Positions 12,535 through 20,697 of a stretch of DNA of 20,999 bases are shown one piece after another. Every line of letters starts with the position of its first letter. Within the stretch, counting starts at the first letter, position 1. The stretch spans positions 1 through 20,999 of IMG/VR virus record IMGVR_UViG_3300017697_000127; one strand, given 5' to 3'. A program made the position numbers and the translations under genes. Under the pieces are notes generated by a model that was not told the origin of the DNA, ran no database searches, and saw nothing but the letters and a program-made list of their open reading frames with translations. This DNA comes from a virus.

Positions 12535-15236
12535 CAGTAGGGGCTTACATCCATGGCAGCGTCAACGTGCATTCTGCTTTTTGGATTCAATCCCTTGTAC
12601 CATTCATGGAGAGCGCCTAATCCATCCGCGCCATGGCGGTAAAGATTGATGCCCTCCATATCGTAGAGACCTTGGTGTGTTTTTTGTAGATCAGGTGCCA
12701 GAGCCTGCACGCCCTCAGCCAGCACACCCTTAAAGTTATCGGTGTACTGCTGCCCAAGCTCTGTGCGCGGGGAGTAGTTCAGCATCTGGCCCAGCTCGGC
12801 CTTCTGGGCCTGCAAGGCCTCAAGGCTTGGTGTGTAGCTTTCGGTTGCCGGTGTGCGCATTGCGTCTAGGTGCTGCACGCCTTGCACAAAAGGAGCGGTC
12901 AGCGCGGAACCCATGTTTGCCATGAAGTCGGCACCGCCCAATACGCCATCGGCAAACCTCTCAGCGCCACTTGGTTGATTGTTTTCCGAGTAAGCTAAAT
13001 AGTTTGCGGCGAGCCCACCCGCCAGCATCACCGGACCCAAGTCGTACAGCGCCTTCTCGCCCTTGATAAAATCGGAGAGCGCCTTCTTTTTGGTTACGCC
13101 GTTGCGCTCTGCGGTGTTGGCGACAACCTCGTCGAACACTTGCATAAACGGTCTTGCATCGGCAACGCCAGTGCCTGCACCCATCCAGACGGAGGCCTGA
13201 AACTGGGCGGGTGTCATACCCATCTTGCTGGCTATATCGCTCTGAAAGTCCTCGATGTACTTGTACTGAGTATTGGAGGGGCTTTTCTTTTCCATGTTGT
13301 TTTTAATGGCGGCAAAGTTGTGCGTGTCGGCGGTGAGAGGGGTCTGGTTACCCTTTAAATTCTCAGCGAAGCTTGATGTCTTTGGCCTGTTCAGGGCGGC
13401 AAAGGTGCCGTTCTCTTGAAGGTCTCGCAGGCTGTGGTCGTGGGTGGTGTGCGCAATGTGACCATACCCTTTAGGCATGTCTGCGTTGGTCAGCCCGCCA
13501 AATGGCTGCCCCTGCCTGTCTAAGATATCTAGGTGGCTTGCACGCCGTATGTTCATCGCCACATTAGATCTAGGGCTGGTCGCTGCAACCTTATCGACGT
13601 AGGAGTTGAAAATCTTCGTGCCTTCCTCCGCTCCGTGCTCTTCAATGAACTTCTCACGGAGAGGCTCTAGGTTGTACCAGCCTCTGCCACCGGCTATCTC
13701 TCCCTCTCTGGCGTACCCCTCTAGTCTCTTGGCTGTCTCGTCAGTCAGTAGCGGCTCCAAGCTCTCGGGCATTCCCCTCTTTGGCTCGTACCTTTCGAGT
13801 GGGAACTGCGGGACATCTGGGACCTCATCGAGTTTAGACATATCGAACAGTGAACCTTTGACACCCGCCTGAGATTCCTGCGGTGCCAAGGCTGCTGCGG
13901 TGCCGAGAGCGGCGACAGGTATAGCCGCCAGTGTCTTGCCGGTTTTAACTGGGTCAACGATAGCCAGTATCTTACCCATTGGCGTGTCTTGGAAAACAGC
14001 CGAGTAGCCAGCGTCATATATCTTTTTTGTCAGCTCGGTGTAGCGACCATATGGATTGCTGGATGGGATTTCGGAGTAGACCGCCGGTTTTATATTGTCG
14101 GGGTCTTTTAGTATGTCGTAAACTTGCTCAATAGGTAGCTGAACCTTGTTTGGCACGCTGCCAATGCCCTGCTCCTTTTGGTAGGGCCTCTCTCTGGTGT
14201 TTAGTCCTGCAAAGGTTCTGCCGTAGAAGTCTGGCGAAGCAGCCATATTTTTTTCAGAGACAGTCCGTCCAGAAAGCCCGCTTCCATATCTGCTTGGATC
14301 GAGGTAGTCGATTGGCCTGTTTGAGTAGTGGACAGCCTCAACAACCCCATCCTCATCGACTGCTCCCTCAAGCCTACCTCGAAGTCCATCTGGGCCATCT
14401 GCATCAATTCTTCGTCTTCGCTCATCACCTATGGGTGTCCTGTGTGTCGATACTAAATTAGGCAGCAGCCCAGTTTTCTGGTCGCTGAAAACTGTGTTCT
14501 CAAGGCTTGCATTTCTGTTGCGCTCACCATTGGGGCCGTAGTTTAGCAGAGAATTCTGCCCGCGTGTCTCCGTTGCAATTGCCTGCCTTGCAAGGTCGCT
14601 GAACATACCGCTGTGTGCGCGGAATGCGTTGTCCTCGCCACCGGCCCTGAATCCGAAGCCGTGCTTGCCGTGTCCATAGTAGTCGTGGACACCCCTAAAT
14701 GCATCATTCAAAAGGAACCGCTGACCATCGACGGTGAAGTCCATCTCTTGTAGCAGCGGATTGCCCGTTGGATCAAATTCGTTATCGCTGCCAAATCCGT
14801 CCCTTGTGCTGTAAATACCGAGCCGCTTGTTCTGATATATATCACCCAGAGCCTCATAGGGTGAGTTCTTATATGGGTCGTTGCTTGTAAACAGGTACGG
14901 GTTGATGCCGTCACTCAGCATCTGCTCGAACTGGGCCTCTGTTTCCTTAGCCAGAGCCTCATAGGCCTGCTTGGTTCTGGGGTCGTTTGGGTCGTGACGC
15001 ATACGCTCGTAGTAGTCTGCGTACATGCGGGCAAACTTGGGGTCTAGCTTTGCGTACTCGATGGGGGAGGTGAGGGGTATGCCGGACTCTCTGGCATAGT
15101 TCTCCGCGCTGCGTATTATGTCAGAGTTTTGACCCAGCGCGACCCGACCTACATTTGGAATATTGGCGGTCTCGGGGGCGTTAGCCAGAGGTGGTTCATC
15201 CGCTAACCTTTTCCCTATGGTTGCAAGTAGACCCAT
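12534..15236 (-). CDS. 900-aa multidomain polyvalent protein, probable ejected effector
   Basis: The ATG directly follows the previous stop (TAG-ATG). Module 1 (about 45-262) has VHDYYGH (183-189), ED-NAFRAH (201-208), TETRGQN (222-228) and NYGPNGERNR, a conserved His/Glu-rich pattern I remember from other phage polyvalent proteins but cannot name. Module 2 (about 298-434) resembles the ADP-ribosyltransferase of polyvalent proteins: VHYSNRP (H303), YDILKDPDNIK, then DAGYSAVF and ILAIVDPVKTG. A hydrophobic stretch follows (436-452). Module 3 (about 500-700) has GRGWYNLEPLR, AATSPRSN, SFAENLKGNQTPLTADTHN and WMGAGTG, also recurrent in phage proteins and of unknown function. The tail (700-900) is helical with a second hydrophobic patch (734-748). 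The location after the ejection genes suggests injection with the DNA. The modules are read from patterns; the activities are inferred. Confidence 0.75.
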   Translation of the reverse strand: MGLLATIGKRLADEPPLANAPETANIPNVGRVALGQNSDIIRSAENYARESGIPLTSPIEYAKLDPKFARMYADYYERMRHDPNDPRTKQAYEALAKETEAQFEQMLSDGINPYLFTSNDPYKNSPYEALGDIYQNKRLGIYSTRDGFGSDNEFDPTGNPLLQEMDFTVDGQRFLLNDAFRGVHDYYGHGKHGFGFRAGGEDNAFRAHSGMFSDLARQAIATETRGQNSLLNYGPNGERNRNASLENTVFSDQKTGLLPNLVSTHRTPIGDERRRRIDADGPDGLRGRLEGAVDEDGVVEAVHYSNRPIDYLDPSRYGSGLSGRTVSEKNMAASPDFYGRTFAGLNTRERPYQKEQGIGSVPNKVQLPIEQVYDILKDPDNIKPAVYSEIPSSNPYGRYTELTKKIYDAGYSAVFQDTPMGKILAIVDPVKTGKTLAAIPVAALGTAAALAPQESQAGVKGSLFDMSKLDEVPDVPQFPLERYEPKRGMPESLEPLLTDETAKRLEGYAREGEIAGGRGWYNLEPLREKFIEEHGAEEGTKIFNSYVDKVAATSPRSNVAMNIRRASHLDILDRQGQPFGGLTNADMPKGYGHIAHTTHDHSLRDLQENGTFAALNRPKTSSFAENLKGNQTPLTADTHNFAAIKNNMEKKSPSNTQYKYIEDFQSDIASKMGMTPAQFQASVWMGAGTGVADARPFMQVFDEVVANTAERNGVTKKKALSDFIKGEKALYDLGPVMLAGGLAANYLAYSENNQPSGAERFADGVLGGADFMANMGSALTAPFVQGVQHLDAMRTPATESYTPSLEALQAQKAELGQMLNYSPRTELGQQYTDNFKGVLAEGVQALAPDLQKTHQGLYDMEGINLYRHGADGLGALHEWYKGLNPKSRMHVDAAMDVSPY

Positions 15237-15695
15237 CTAGTTCTGGCCCCCGTAGGAGTCAAACCCAAATCCAAACGGGGACTGACCATTCGGCGTAGGG
15301 GTGTAGTCGGGTAGGTTGCCGTAAGCGTCTTGCAGTATCCCCATCTCGCGCTCCAGAAACCTTTGCTCACCGTCTTCCGTTAAAGGGCCTCGTCGCGGGT
15401 CCATTTGCGACAGGTAGCTGCGCAGTGGCGGCGTAGACATCGACGGCAACGCGCCCCCAAGCCCCTGCGATGCGTCTCTTACTCCAGCGGACATGTTTGT
15501 TTGCTGCAAGAGCTGTGCGCTGTCGCGCATGCCGGTTGGTATGATGGGCGGCGGCACGGCTGCCCTGTCCATGAACGCCAGTACGTTGGTTCCGTACCTG
15601 CTATCTAAATCATTTAAAGTGGACATCGCATCGGTGGGGTTACCGGATGCTCTGCGCTTGCCAAAGTTCCGAATGCTGTCTAACAGTTTATTCAT
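15237..15695 (-). CDS. Pro-rich 152-aa hypothetical virion-associated protein
   Basis: The ATG follows seven bases after the 652-aa gene, without a strong Shine-Dalgarno, and the stop touches the start of the 900-aa gene. The product (MNKLLDSIRNFGKRRASGNP...) has a basic amphipathic N-terminus, then a loosely structured body rich in Pro, Gly, Asp and Gln (AAVPPPIIPTG; GGALPSMSTPPLRSYL; a TPNGQSPFGFGFDSYGG end). No catalytic motif or family is recognised. Tight packing among ejection genes suggests a minor capsid, scaffold-like or ejected component. The N-terminal 'F-G-K-R-R' helix resembles the short basic heads of its neighbours (MGLLATIGKRL; MGIFDIFKRE). Confidence 0.65.
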   Translation of the reverse strand: MNKLLDSIRNFGKRRASGNPTDAMSTLNDLDSRYGTNVLAFMDRAAVPPPIIPTGMRDSAQLLQQTNMSAGVRDASQGLGGALPSMSTPPLRSYLSQMDPRRGPLTEDGEQRFLEREMGILQDAYGNLPDYTPTPNGQSPFGFGFDSYGGQN

Positions 15696-15702
15696 ATGAT
15701 AT

Positions 15703-17661
15703 CTACTCGCTGGTCACTGCCAGCACGCCTCCAATTGTAGCGCCCGTTATGCCGTCCTTTAATGCCTTTGAGAACTCTGGGAATACGCTCCCAGCGGCAT
15801 CCTTTAGGGCCTTAGAGTTCAAAAGCTCTCTGACCTCTTTAGAGGTTATGCCCTTGTTAATCAGGATCTGCGCCAGTTCAGTTGCCGCCTCTGCTGATAA
15901 TTCCGGCTGTTTGTTTATGATTTTCAAGGCCCCCTGCACCGCGCTAAGTGTTCCGACTCCGGTTTGCATGGTCATTGCGGCATCGAGTGCGTCCGCTCCA
16001 CCGAATGCGTTCTGAACCTGACCGGCCTCGTTGGTGACGCTGCCTCCGGTTACCACCTGCTTGGTTCTTGTGAACGCCTCCTCAGCATCTAGCTGTTTTA
16101 AGAAGGGGTCGATGTCATCAAATAGCACACCGAGCTGCTCTCTGGTTCGCTGCTTAGAGGACAGCTTGGCCCCTGCGTTCAAGTTATCTGCCGTGTTATC
16201 GACGGCATCGTTTACCGATCTCATACCGCCACGGCGGAACATATCAAGCTCAGATGCGCTCATTTTTGCCACGCCCGCCTGTAGATCCTCTGGGTCTGTC
16301 TTTAATATCCCACGGCCCAGATCTGCGGCTCTTTCGGCCTCTTTTCCCTCACGCCAAATGGCCCTAGCCTGCGGAAGCTCCGGCACCTCTGAATCTAACT
16401 GCTTTCTAAGTGCGCCAGCCAAATCCGCAATGTCACCGCCTTCGCCACCCCGACCCTGTCTAAACAGTGTGCTGGCTTGATCCTCTAGATCCCTTATAGT
16501 TTCATCGAGGCGCTGAACAGGTGAGAGGCTTATGTCCTCGACCTTGTTGTTTATTCTTGTCTTTGCGGCCTCGTATGCAGTTTTAACCGCGTCTTTATTT
16601 AGTAGCCTCGTTACCTCGCCGCTTAAAACATATGGGGTGGCGTAGGCCGCGTCATACAATGGGCCTGCCTTTTCTCGCATCTCCTTTTGTACCGCCTCCA
16701 TTGAACGCTTTAGGTCTGCGCCAGATGTACCCGCGCTTTCCTCTGCCGCATCCAAAAGTCTGGTCTGCTGGCTGTTGACTCGGTCAATGCCGTTCTCGGC
16801 CCTCACGCCCCTTTGTCGGGTGTTAACAAAGTCAGCCAGCATTCCCTTGCCTTGCCCAACCTTTCTTCTAACATCCGCCGCAAGCGCCCGAAGGTTTTCG
16901 CCCAGATCCATTATTGTGCTCTCTGGACCCATCTGATCGAGCATCTTTATAGCCTCATCTGCATCTACCCCATCGGCATTTGCAGCCATAGCCAGCCTGC
17001 GCTCTAGCTCGGCTCTTGGTGTGTCGAGCAGCTTGCGCTTGGCGGCGTTGAATGCACCGCCGAAGCCTTCCAGTAGAAGCTCCACCCCTTTTCCTCCCAC
17101 CACTCCTGCCATGCCCATTGGCACACCGTCAACGGCCTCACTCACTCGGTTATCAAAGCCATCGCCAGACAAGAAACCGTAGGTAGCGCCCTCGGCACCG
17201 CCAAAGCCCATAGCCGCCCCTGCGCGTGTGATCATCGGTTTACCCGCTGTCTTTGCGAGGGCTAATGCGTTTAATTTGCCGAGCCCCAGCATGGCACCGC
17301 TCATCTCAGCGCCCATCGCCGCGTACTCGTTTTCGCGTTTAAATGCCTCTCTGCGCTCCCGCAGGTCGTTGTGGTAGAAGTCATAGCTTCCACTGCCGAG
17401 CAGTGCGGAGCCAGCGGCTTGAAGCTCGTCGATCCCGCCAGCACTCAGACCTTGGGCTGTTGCGTCAGCTAAACCTGTTATGTAATTAGGTGCCTCGCGC
17501 TGTGGGCGCTGGGCCTCTACGTCAATGGGCGCGCTGCGCCCACCTATCGACCTTTTTTCAAGTTCGGCAAAAATAAGCTCACGCCGCTCATCTGGCAGTG
17601 ACCCTAGCCAATCATCATCTACCTCAAAGATCTGACCATTTACTGTCTTGTACTTTCCCAT
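15703..17661 (-). CDS. Probable DNA-ejection / internal virion protein (652 aa)
   Basis: The start ATG follows AAGGAATAAAG. Residues 1-50 are charged (YKTVNGQIFEVDDDWLGSLP). Residues about 60-200 are Gly/Ala-rich with several hydrophobic stretches (GLADATAQGLSAGGIDEL; MSGAMLGLGKLNALALAK; MGMAGVVGGKGVELLLEGFG). A long, charged, helical region follows (DLGENLRALAADVRRKVGQG; KRSMEAVQKEMREKAGPLYD), and the end is again Gly/Ala-rich (GITGATIGGVLAVTSE). This mix of membrane-active N-terminal part and long coiled body is seen in podovirus ejection proteins (the role of P22 gp16/gp20 or T7 gp15/gp16), which form the conduit for DNA across the host envelope. The 'DlGeNLRALAaDVRRkvG' segment recurs in such proteins. 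No lytic transglycosylase motif is visible. The role is inferred from shape and context. Confidence 0.72.
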   Translation of the reverse strand: MGKYKTVNGQIFEVDDDWLGSLPDERRELIFAELEKRSIGGRSAPIDVEAQRPQREAPNYITGLADATAQGLSAGGIDELQAAGSALLGSGSYDFYHNDLRERREAFKRENEYAAMGAEMSGAMLGLGKLNALALAKTAGKPMITRAGAAMGFGGAEGATYGFLSGDGFDNRVSEAVDGVPMGMAGVVGGKGVELLLEGFGGAFNAAKRKLLDTPRAELERRLAMAANADGVDADEAIKMLDQMGPESTIMDLGENLRALAADVRRKVGQGKGMLADFVNTRQRGVRAENGIDRVNSQQTRLLDAAEESAGTSGADLKRSMEAVQKEMREKAGPLYDAAYATPYVLSGEVTRLLNKDAVKTAYEAAKTRINNKVEDISLSPVQRLDETIRDLEDQASTLFRQGRGGEGGDIADLAGALRKQLDSEVPELPQARAIWREGKEAERAADLGRGILKTDPEDLQAGVAKMSASELDMFRRGGMRSVNDAVDNTADNLNAGAKLSSKQRTREQLGVLFDDIDPFLKQLDAEEAFTRTKQVVTGGSVTNEAGQVQNAFGGADALDAAMTMQTGVGTLSAVQGALKIINKQPELSAEAATELAQILINKGITSKEVRELLNSKALKDAAGSVFPEFSKALKDGITGATIGGVLAVTSE

Positions 17662-17670
17662 CTTTATTCC

Positions 17671-19122
17671 TTAACTACCGGGCATGTAGATGCCGCCAGC
17701 GGCTGTTGGTATTCCTGTCGGATTTGCAGGCGTATCTTGCTGCCCGCGCCTTTGACTGTTGGTGGAGTAGGGGTTTTGCGCAGGGGTTGATCTTGAACCA
17801 AACATATCAAGCATTTTAGTTACTTGCTCCGCGTGTGATTCGTCTGCGGCTTTGTAATTAAATTCAACATCGCTAAGAGTTTGCAGCAACACATCGGCTG
17901 GTAGATTTTGTGAAAGGTCGCCCATAATAGCTTGCAACGCCTCCAGCTCCATTACGGCAACTTGCCCCAACGTAGCGCCGGATTCTTTTAATGCTCGTAG
18001 CTCTTGGAAACCAATGTTTCCTTTAATGGTGTTCAGGTAACCGCGCAGAGCATTTGCGTCAGAGTCCGGAAGGTCTTTCCACAACCCACCCCACCCCGCT
18101 GCCGACGAGTTCTCAATAAGTTTCCGCGCTTCTGTGATTGCATTGGTTACGGTCTGAAGTTTTCTACCCCTGCTTCTGCTTGCAACAATGTTCTTGTCGT
18201 ACTGGTCGTACCAAGAATTCTTTGCGGTATTCCAAGATTCAAAGTCTGCAATCTGTCCGCGATCACTTAAACCTTGCTCTAGCCCTGAATCGGCGAACTG
18301 CACAAATGTGTCAGGTCCATCTGCGTTTTCTCTATAAACCGCCATCCTTCCTGACACCGGATCTACTTTTACTGTGGTTTTAGGGTTAGCCTGAAGAAGA
18401 CTAAAATTTCTTACGCCGGTTTGCATGAAATCGTCTTGAAACCTAGATAATGATTGAGGGGTGAACTTACCTGTGTCAACACTGTTAAAAATGTCACCGG
18501 CAATGGCTGCCTGCCGTGCATTTGTTTCCGAGGTCATTCTGTCGTTTGTAGCGGCCTCCATGGCAACGCCACGGGCCTCAAGGCTGTTCTGATACAGATC
18601 GTTGTTCTCTGACTGTAGCGCCTCCAGAGACTCAAGCCTCTTGCGGGTGCTTGTTCTGGCATCGTTATCGGGGTCGTAGTCGAAGGCGTTGCCGCCGGTC
18701 AGTATGTTAAACGGCAGGCCAATGGTCTCGCGTGCGACATCAGATATAAGGTCCGTGACCTTGAAGAACGGGTTGCTGAGTTTCTTATCAAGCTCCTGCT
18801 GCGCGTACTGCATACGGTTTGCGTATGCCTCCTGCTTCTGATCCCGTAGAACCCTCCTGCCGCTTTCGTATTGACCATACAAAGGTGCCGGTGGACCCTG
18901 CTGGTCCGCAGGCAGTTGACCCACTTGCGGATCAATCCGCGAGTCAGGTATCAGCCGCATCGTCCGCTCTGCAAGCCTCTGCTCGACGGCATTTGTAGGG
19001 CGGAAGGGGGCAGGCATTGTGTCAATGTACTGCTGATTCCGAGCCGCAACGGACTCTGGGCTAAAGTAACCGTTTTCGTCCAGCGCCCCTTGCTCTCGCT
19101 TAAATATGTCAAAAATTCCCAT
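17671..19122 (-). CDS. Probable DNA-ejection / internal virion protein (483 aa)
   Basis: The start ATG follows AAGGAAAAAAGAAA. The N-terminus (MGIFDIFKREQGALDENGYF) is short and basic, followed by a Pro-rich segment and long helical stretches (RVLRDQKQEAYANRMQYAQQ). The most telling part is residues about 360-421 (TIKGNIGFQELRALKESGAT, then LGQVAVMELEALQAIMGDLS), a pattern found in ejection or DNA-transfer proteins of many podoviruses, where it ends 'GalG.vsekEl..Lq.algsLd'. The C-terminus (about 445-483) is Pro/Asn/Gln-rich and disordered. It should be packaged inside the head or portal and released into the cell. It lies between two other ejection-type genes with gaps of only 9-12 bases. 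Confidence 0.75.
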   Translation of the reverse strand: MGIFDIFKREQGALDENGYFSPESVAARNQQYIDTMPAPFRPTNAVEQRLAERTMRLIPDSRIDPQVGQLPADQQGPPAPLYGQYESGRRVLRDQKQEAYANRMQYAQQELDKKLSNPFFKVTDLISDVARETIGLPFNILTGGNAFDYDPDNDARTSTRKRLESLEALQSENNDLYQNSLEARGVAMEAATNDRMTSETNARQAAIAGDIFNSVDTGKFTPQSLSRFQDDFMQTGVRNFSLLQANPKTTVKVDPVSGRMAVYRENADGPDTFVQFADSGLEQGLSDRGQIADFESWNTAKNSWYDQYDKNIVASRSRGRKLQTVTNAITEARKLIENSSAAGWGGLWKDLPDSDANALRGYLNTIKGNIGFQELRALKESGATLGQVAVMELEALQAIMGDLSQNLPADVLLQTLSDVEFNYKAADESHAEQVTKMLDMFGSRSTPAQNPYSTNSQRRGQQDTPANPTGIPTAAGGIYMPGS

Positions 19123-19134
19123 TTTCTTTTTTCC

Positions 19135-20439
19135 TTACCCTGCTGGGCCAAAGCCAAAGTTCATGCTCTTGCTGGAGCCTTTACTGCTGCTGGTTGCCGA
19201 TGACAAGTTATTAGGAGCACCAACAATATCGTTGTAGAAGTTCAACGAATTGTAAGGTGCCATCCCTTGACGGAACTGCTGATTATAAAGCTGCTGCTCG
19301 TAGTCTCGACCATACTGACCTGACGCTTGCGCTCTATCCAACCCAGAGCCAATCATGTCCGCCCCTGTTCGCTGCATGCCCACACCGGCTGCGCCGCCTC
19401 TGAAGGCCATGTCCGCGCCGAACTGGTTGTTTGAGATGTTTGAGTTGAACGCACCTTGACCTACGCCGGTGCCAAACTGTCGGGCCTGATTAAATTGCCC
19501 CGCGTTGTATTGGTCAGCCTGCTGCTGCCGAGCGAGGTTGTTCTGCAATTGGTTTCCACCCATCGTGAAACCCTGCGAACGCAATTGATTCTGCTGCCCC
19601 GCGTTGAACTGGTTAGCGTTTTGCATAAAATTAGCGTTAGCCTGATTTGCACCCTGCTGGAATCCAGCGTTCTGACTTGCACGCCCAGCCTCAATTCCCA
19701 ACGCTTGGTTATATGCATTGCCGCGCATGTTAGAGGCGATGTCGCCAATAGATTCGTTAGCCATGCCCATGGCGGTTCCCATCATGTTACCAACGCGGCT
19801 TGACCCAGAGTTGCCTGATCCTGCGGCCTGCCCCTGAATGCTGGGGAGTGTGTTTTGTTGAAGATTTCGCGTGATGTCTCTTGTTGAGGCATCGATCTGC
19901 CCCTGCAACACATCGTTGTTGATGTAGTTGCTCAAGTTGCTTTGATCAAAACCTTGGTTTACGGCGGAGTTCATGCTGGCTGGGCCAGCGGTAGACGCGC
20001 TGTTGCCCATGTTGTTAGCCATTCCAAAGTTTGCGCCGCCGCCCTGCGCGGCATCAAAACCCTGAGCGCCACTGGCGTATTGGTTACCCGCACCAAATGC
20101 AAATCCCGCCCCTTGCATTGGCCCACTGCCCATAGCGCGGTTGGCGTAGTTCATTGCACCGCCGTATCCTTGACGGGCCATGCCATTACCAAATTGGCCC
20201 ATCGCACCTCCGGCATTGGCTATCATGTTGCCGCCAGCGTATTGATCGTTCAGCGTGTTGCGCAGGTTGTCGTTAATCCCCGCAACGCCCTCAACTGGCA
20301 TACCGACACTGTTGTTGAGAGCTTGCGCTTGCCGCATCAGGTCTCGACGGTACGGCTGCTGAGTTGGATCAACAAACGTATTTGATGAACTGTTGGAACT
20401 GCTTTTGGATTTTGATCCGCCAAAACTAAATAAACCCAT
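19135..20439 (-). CDS. Asn/Gln/Gly-rich probable ejection protein (434 aa)
   Basis: The ATG follows ATAGGAAAAAAAG. A short hydrophobic head (MGLFSFGG) is followed by a Ser/Lys linker (SKSKSSSNSSSN), then a helix with TQQPYRRDLMRQAQAL. From about residue 60 to 385 the sequence is strongly biased to Asn, Gln, Gly, Ala and Met (GMARQGYGGAMNYANRAMGS; NQANANFMQNANQFNAGQQN), a loose, imperfect repeat. The end is again Ser/Gly-rich. This composition and place match the N/Q-rich head or 'needle-side' ejection proteins of podoviruses. It has no enzyme motif. A structural, disordered or self-associating role is inferred. Confidence 0.7.
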   Translation of the reverse strand: MGLFSFGGSKSKSSSNSSSNTFVDPTQQPYRRDLMRQAQALNNSVGMPVEGVAGINDNLRNTLNDQYAGGNMIANAGGAMGQFGNGMARQGYGGAMNYANRAMGSGPMQGAGFAFGAGNQYASGAQGFDAAQGGGANFGMANNMGNSASTAGPASMNSAVNQGFDQSNLSNYINNDVLQGQIDASTRDITRNLQQNTLPSIQGQAAGSGNSGSSRVGNMMGTAMGMANESIGDIASNMRGNAYNQALGIEAGRASQNAGFQQGANQANANFMQNANQFNAGQQNQLRSQGFTMGGNQLQNNLARQQQADQYNAGQFNQARQFGTGVGQGAFNSNISNNQFGADMAFRGGAAGVGMQRTGADMIGSGLDRAQASGQYGRDYEQQLYNQQFRQGMAPYNSLNFYNDIVGAPNNLSSATSSSKGSSKSMNFGFGPAG

Positions 20440-20448
20440 CTTTTTTTC

Positions 20449-20697
20449 CTATGAGATTTTTTGCCAACCGGCATCGTAAAGATAAAGACCGCGCCCACCA
20501 CCGGGGTTCCACGCGGTGCCATCGGCAAAGACTATTTGCCCTGTCACCGGCTTAGACGGCTCCACCGTCAAGACCGGCAGCGTTGTTGTTTGCGCCGACA
20601 CGGTAAAGCCGTTGGCGATTCTGTTAAGCTCCTGCACCAGCCAGCTACGCAGGCCGTTTGTTGTGTTGGCGGATGTGGAGGAGGGTATGTAGCTCAT
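20449..20697 (-). CDS. Small virion-type protein (82 aa)
   Basis: An upstream GTG at 20745 in the same frame would overlap the previous gene by about 50 bases. The ATG at 20695-20697 overlaps its TGA as ATGA and gives the better N-terminus (MSYIPSSTSANTTNGLRSWL). The N-terminal half is a helix (LRSWLVQELNRIANGF). The C-terminal half is a small beta domain with KPVTGQIVFADGTAWNPGGG and a YLYDAGWQKIS end, a module common in phage tail-region proteins (the 'ADGtnWNPGsG.G.Y.Y...aW..l' pattern). It is presumably a minor tail or head-tail component. The pattern is recognised; the exact role is unknown. Confidence 0.75.
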   Translation of the reverse strand: MSYIPSSTSANTTNGLRSWLVQELNRIANGFTVSAQTTTLPVLTVEPSKPVTGQIVFADGTAWNPGGGRGLYLYDAGWQKIS

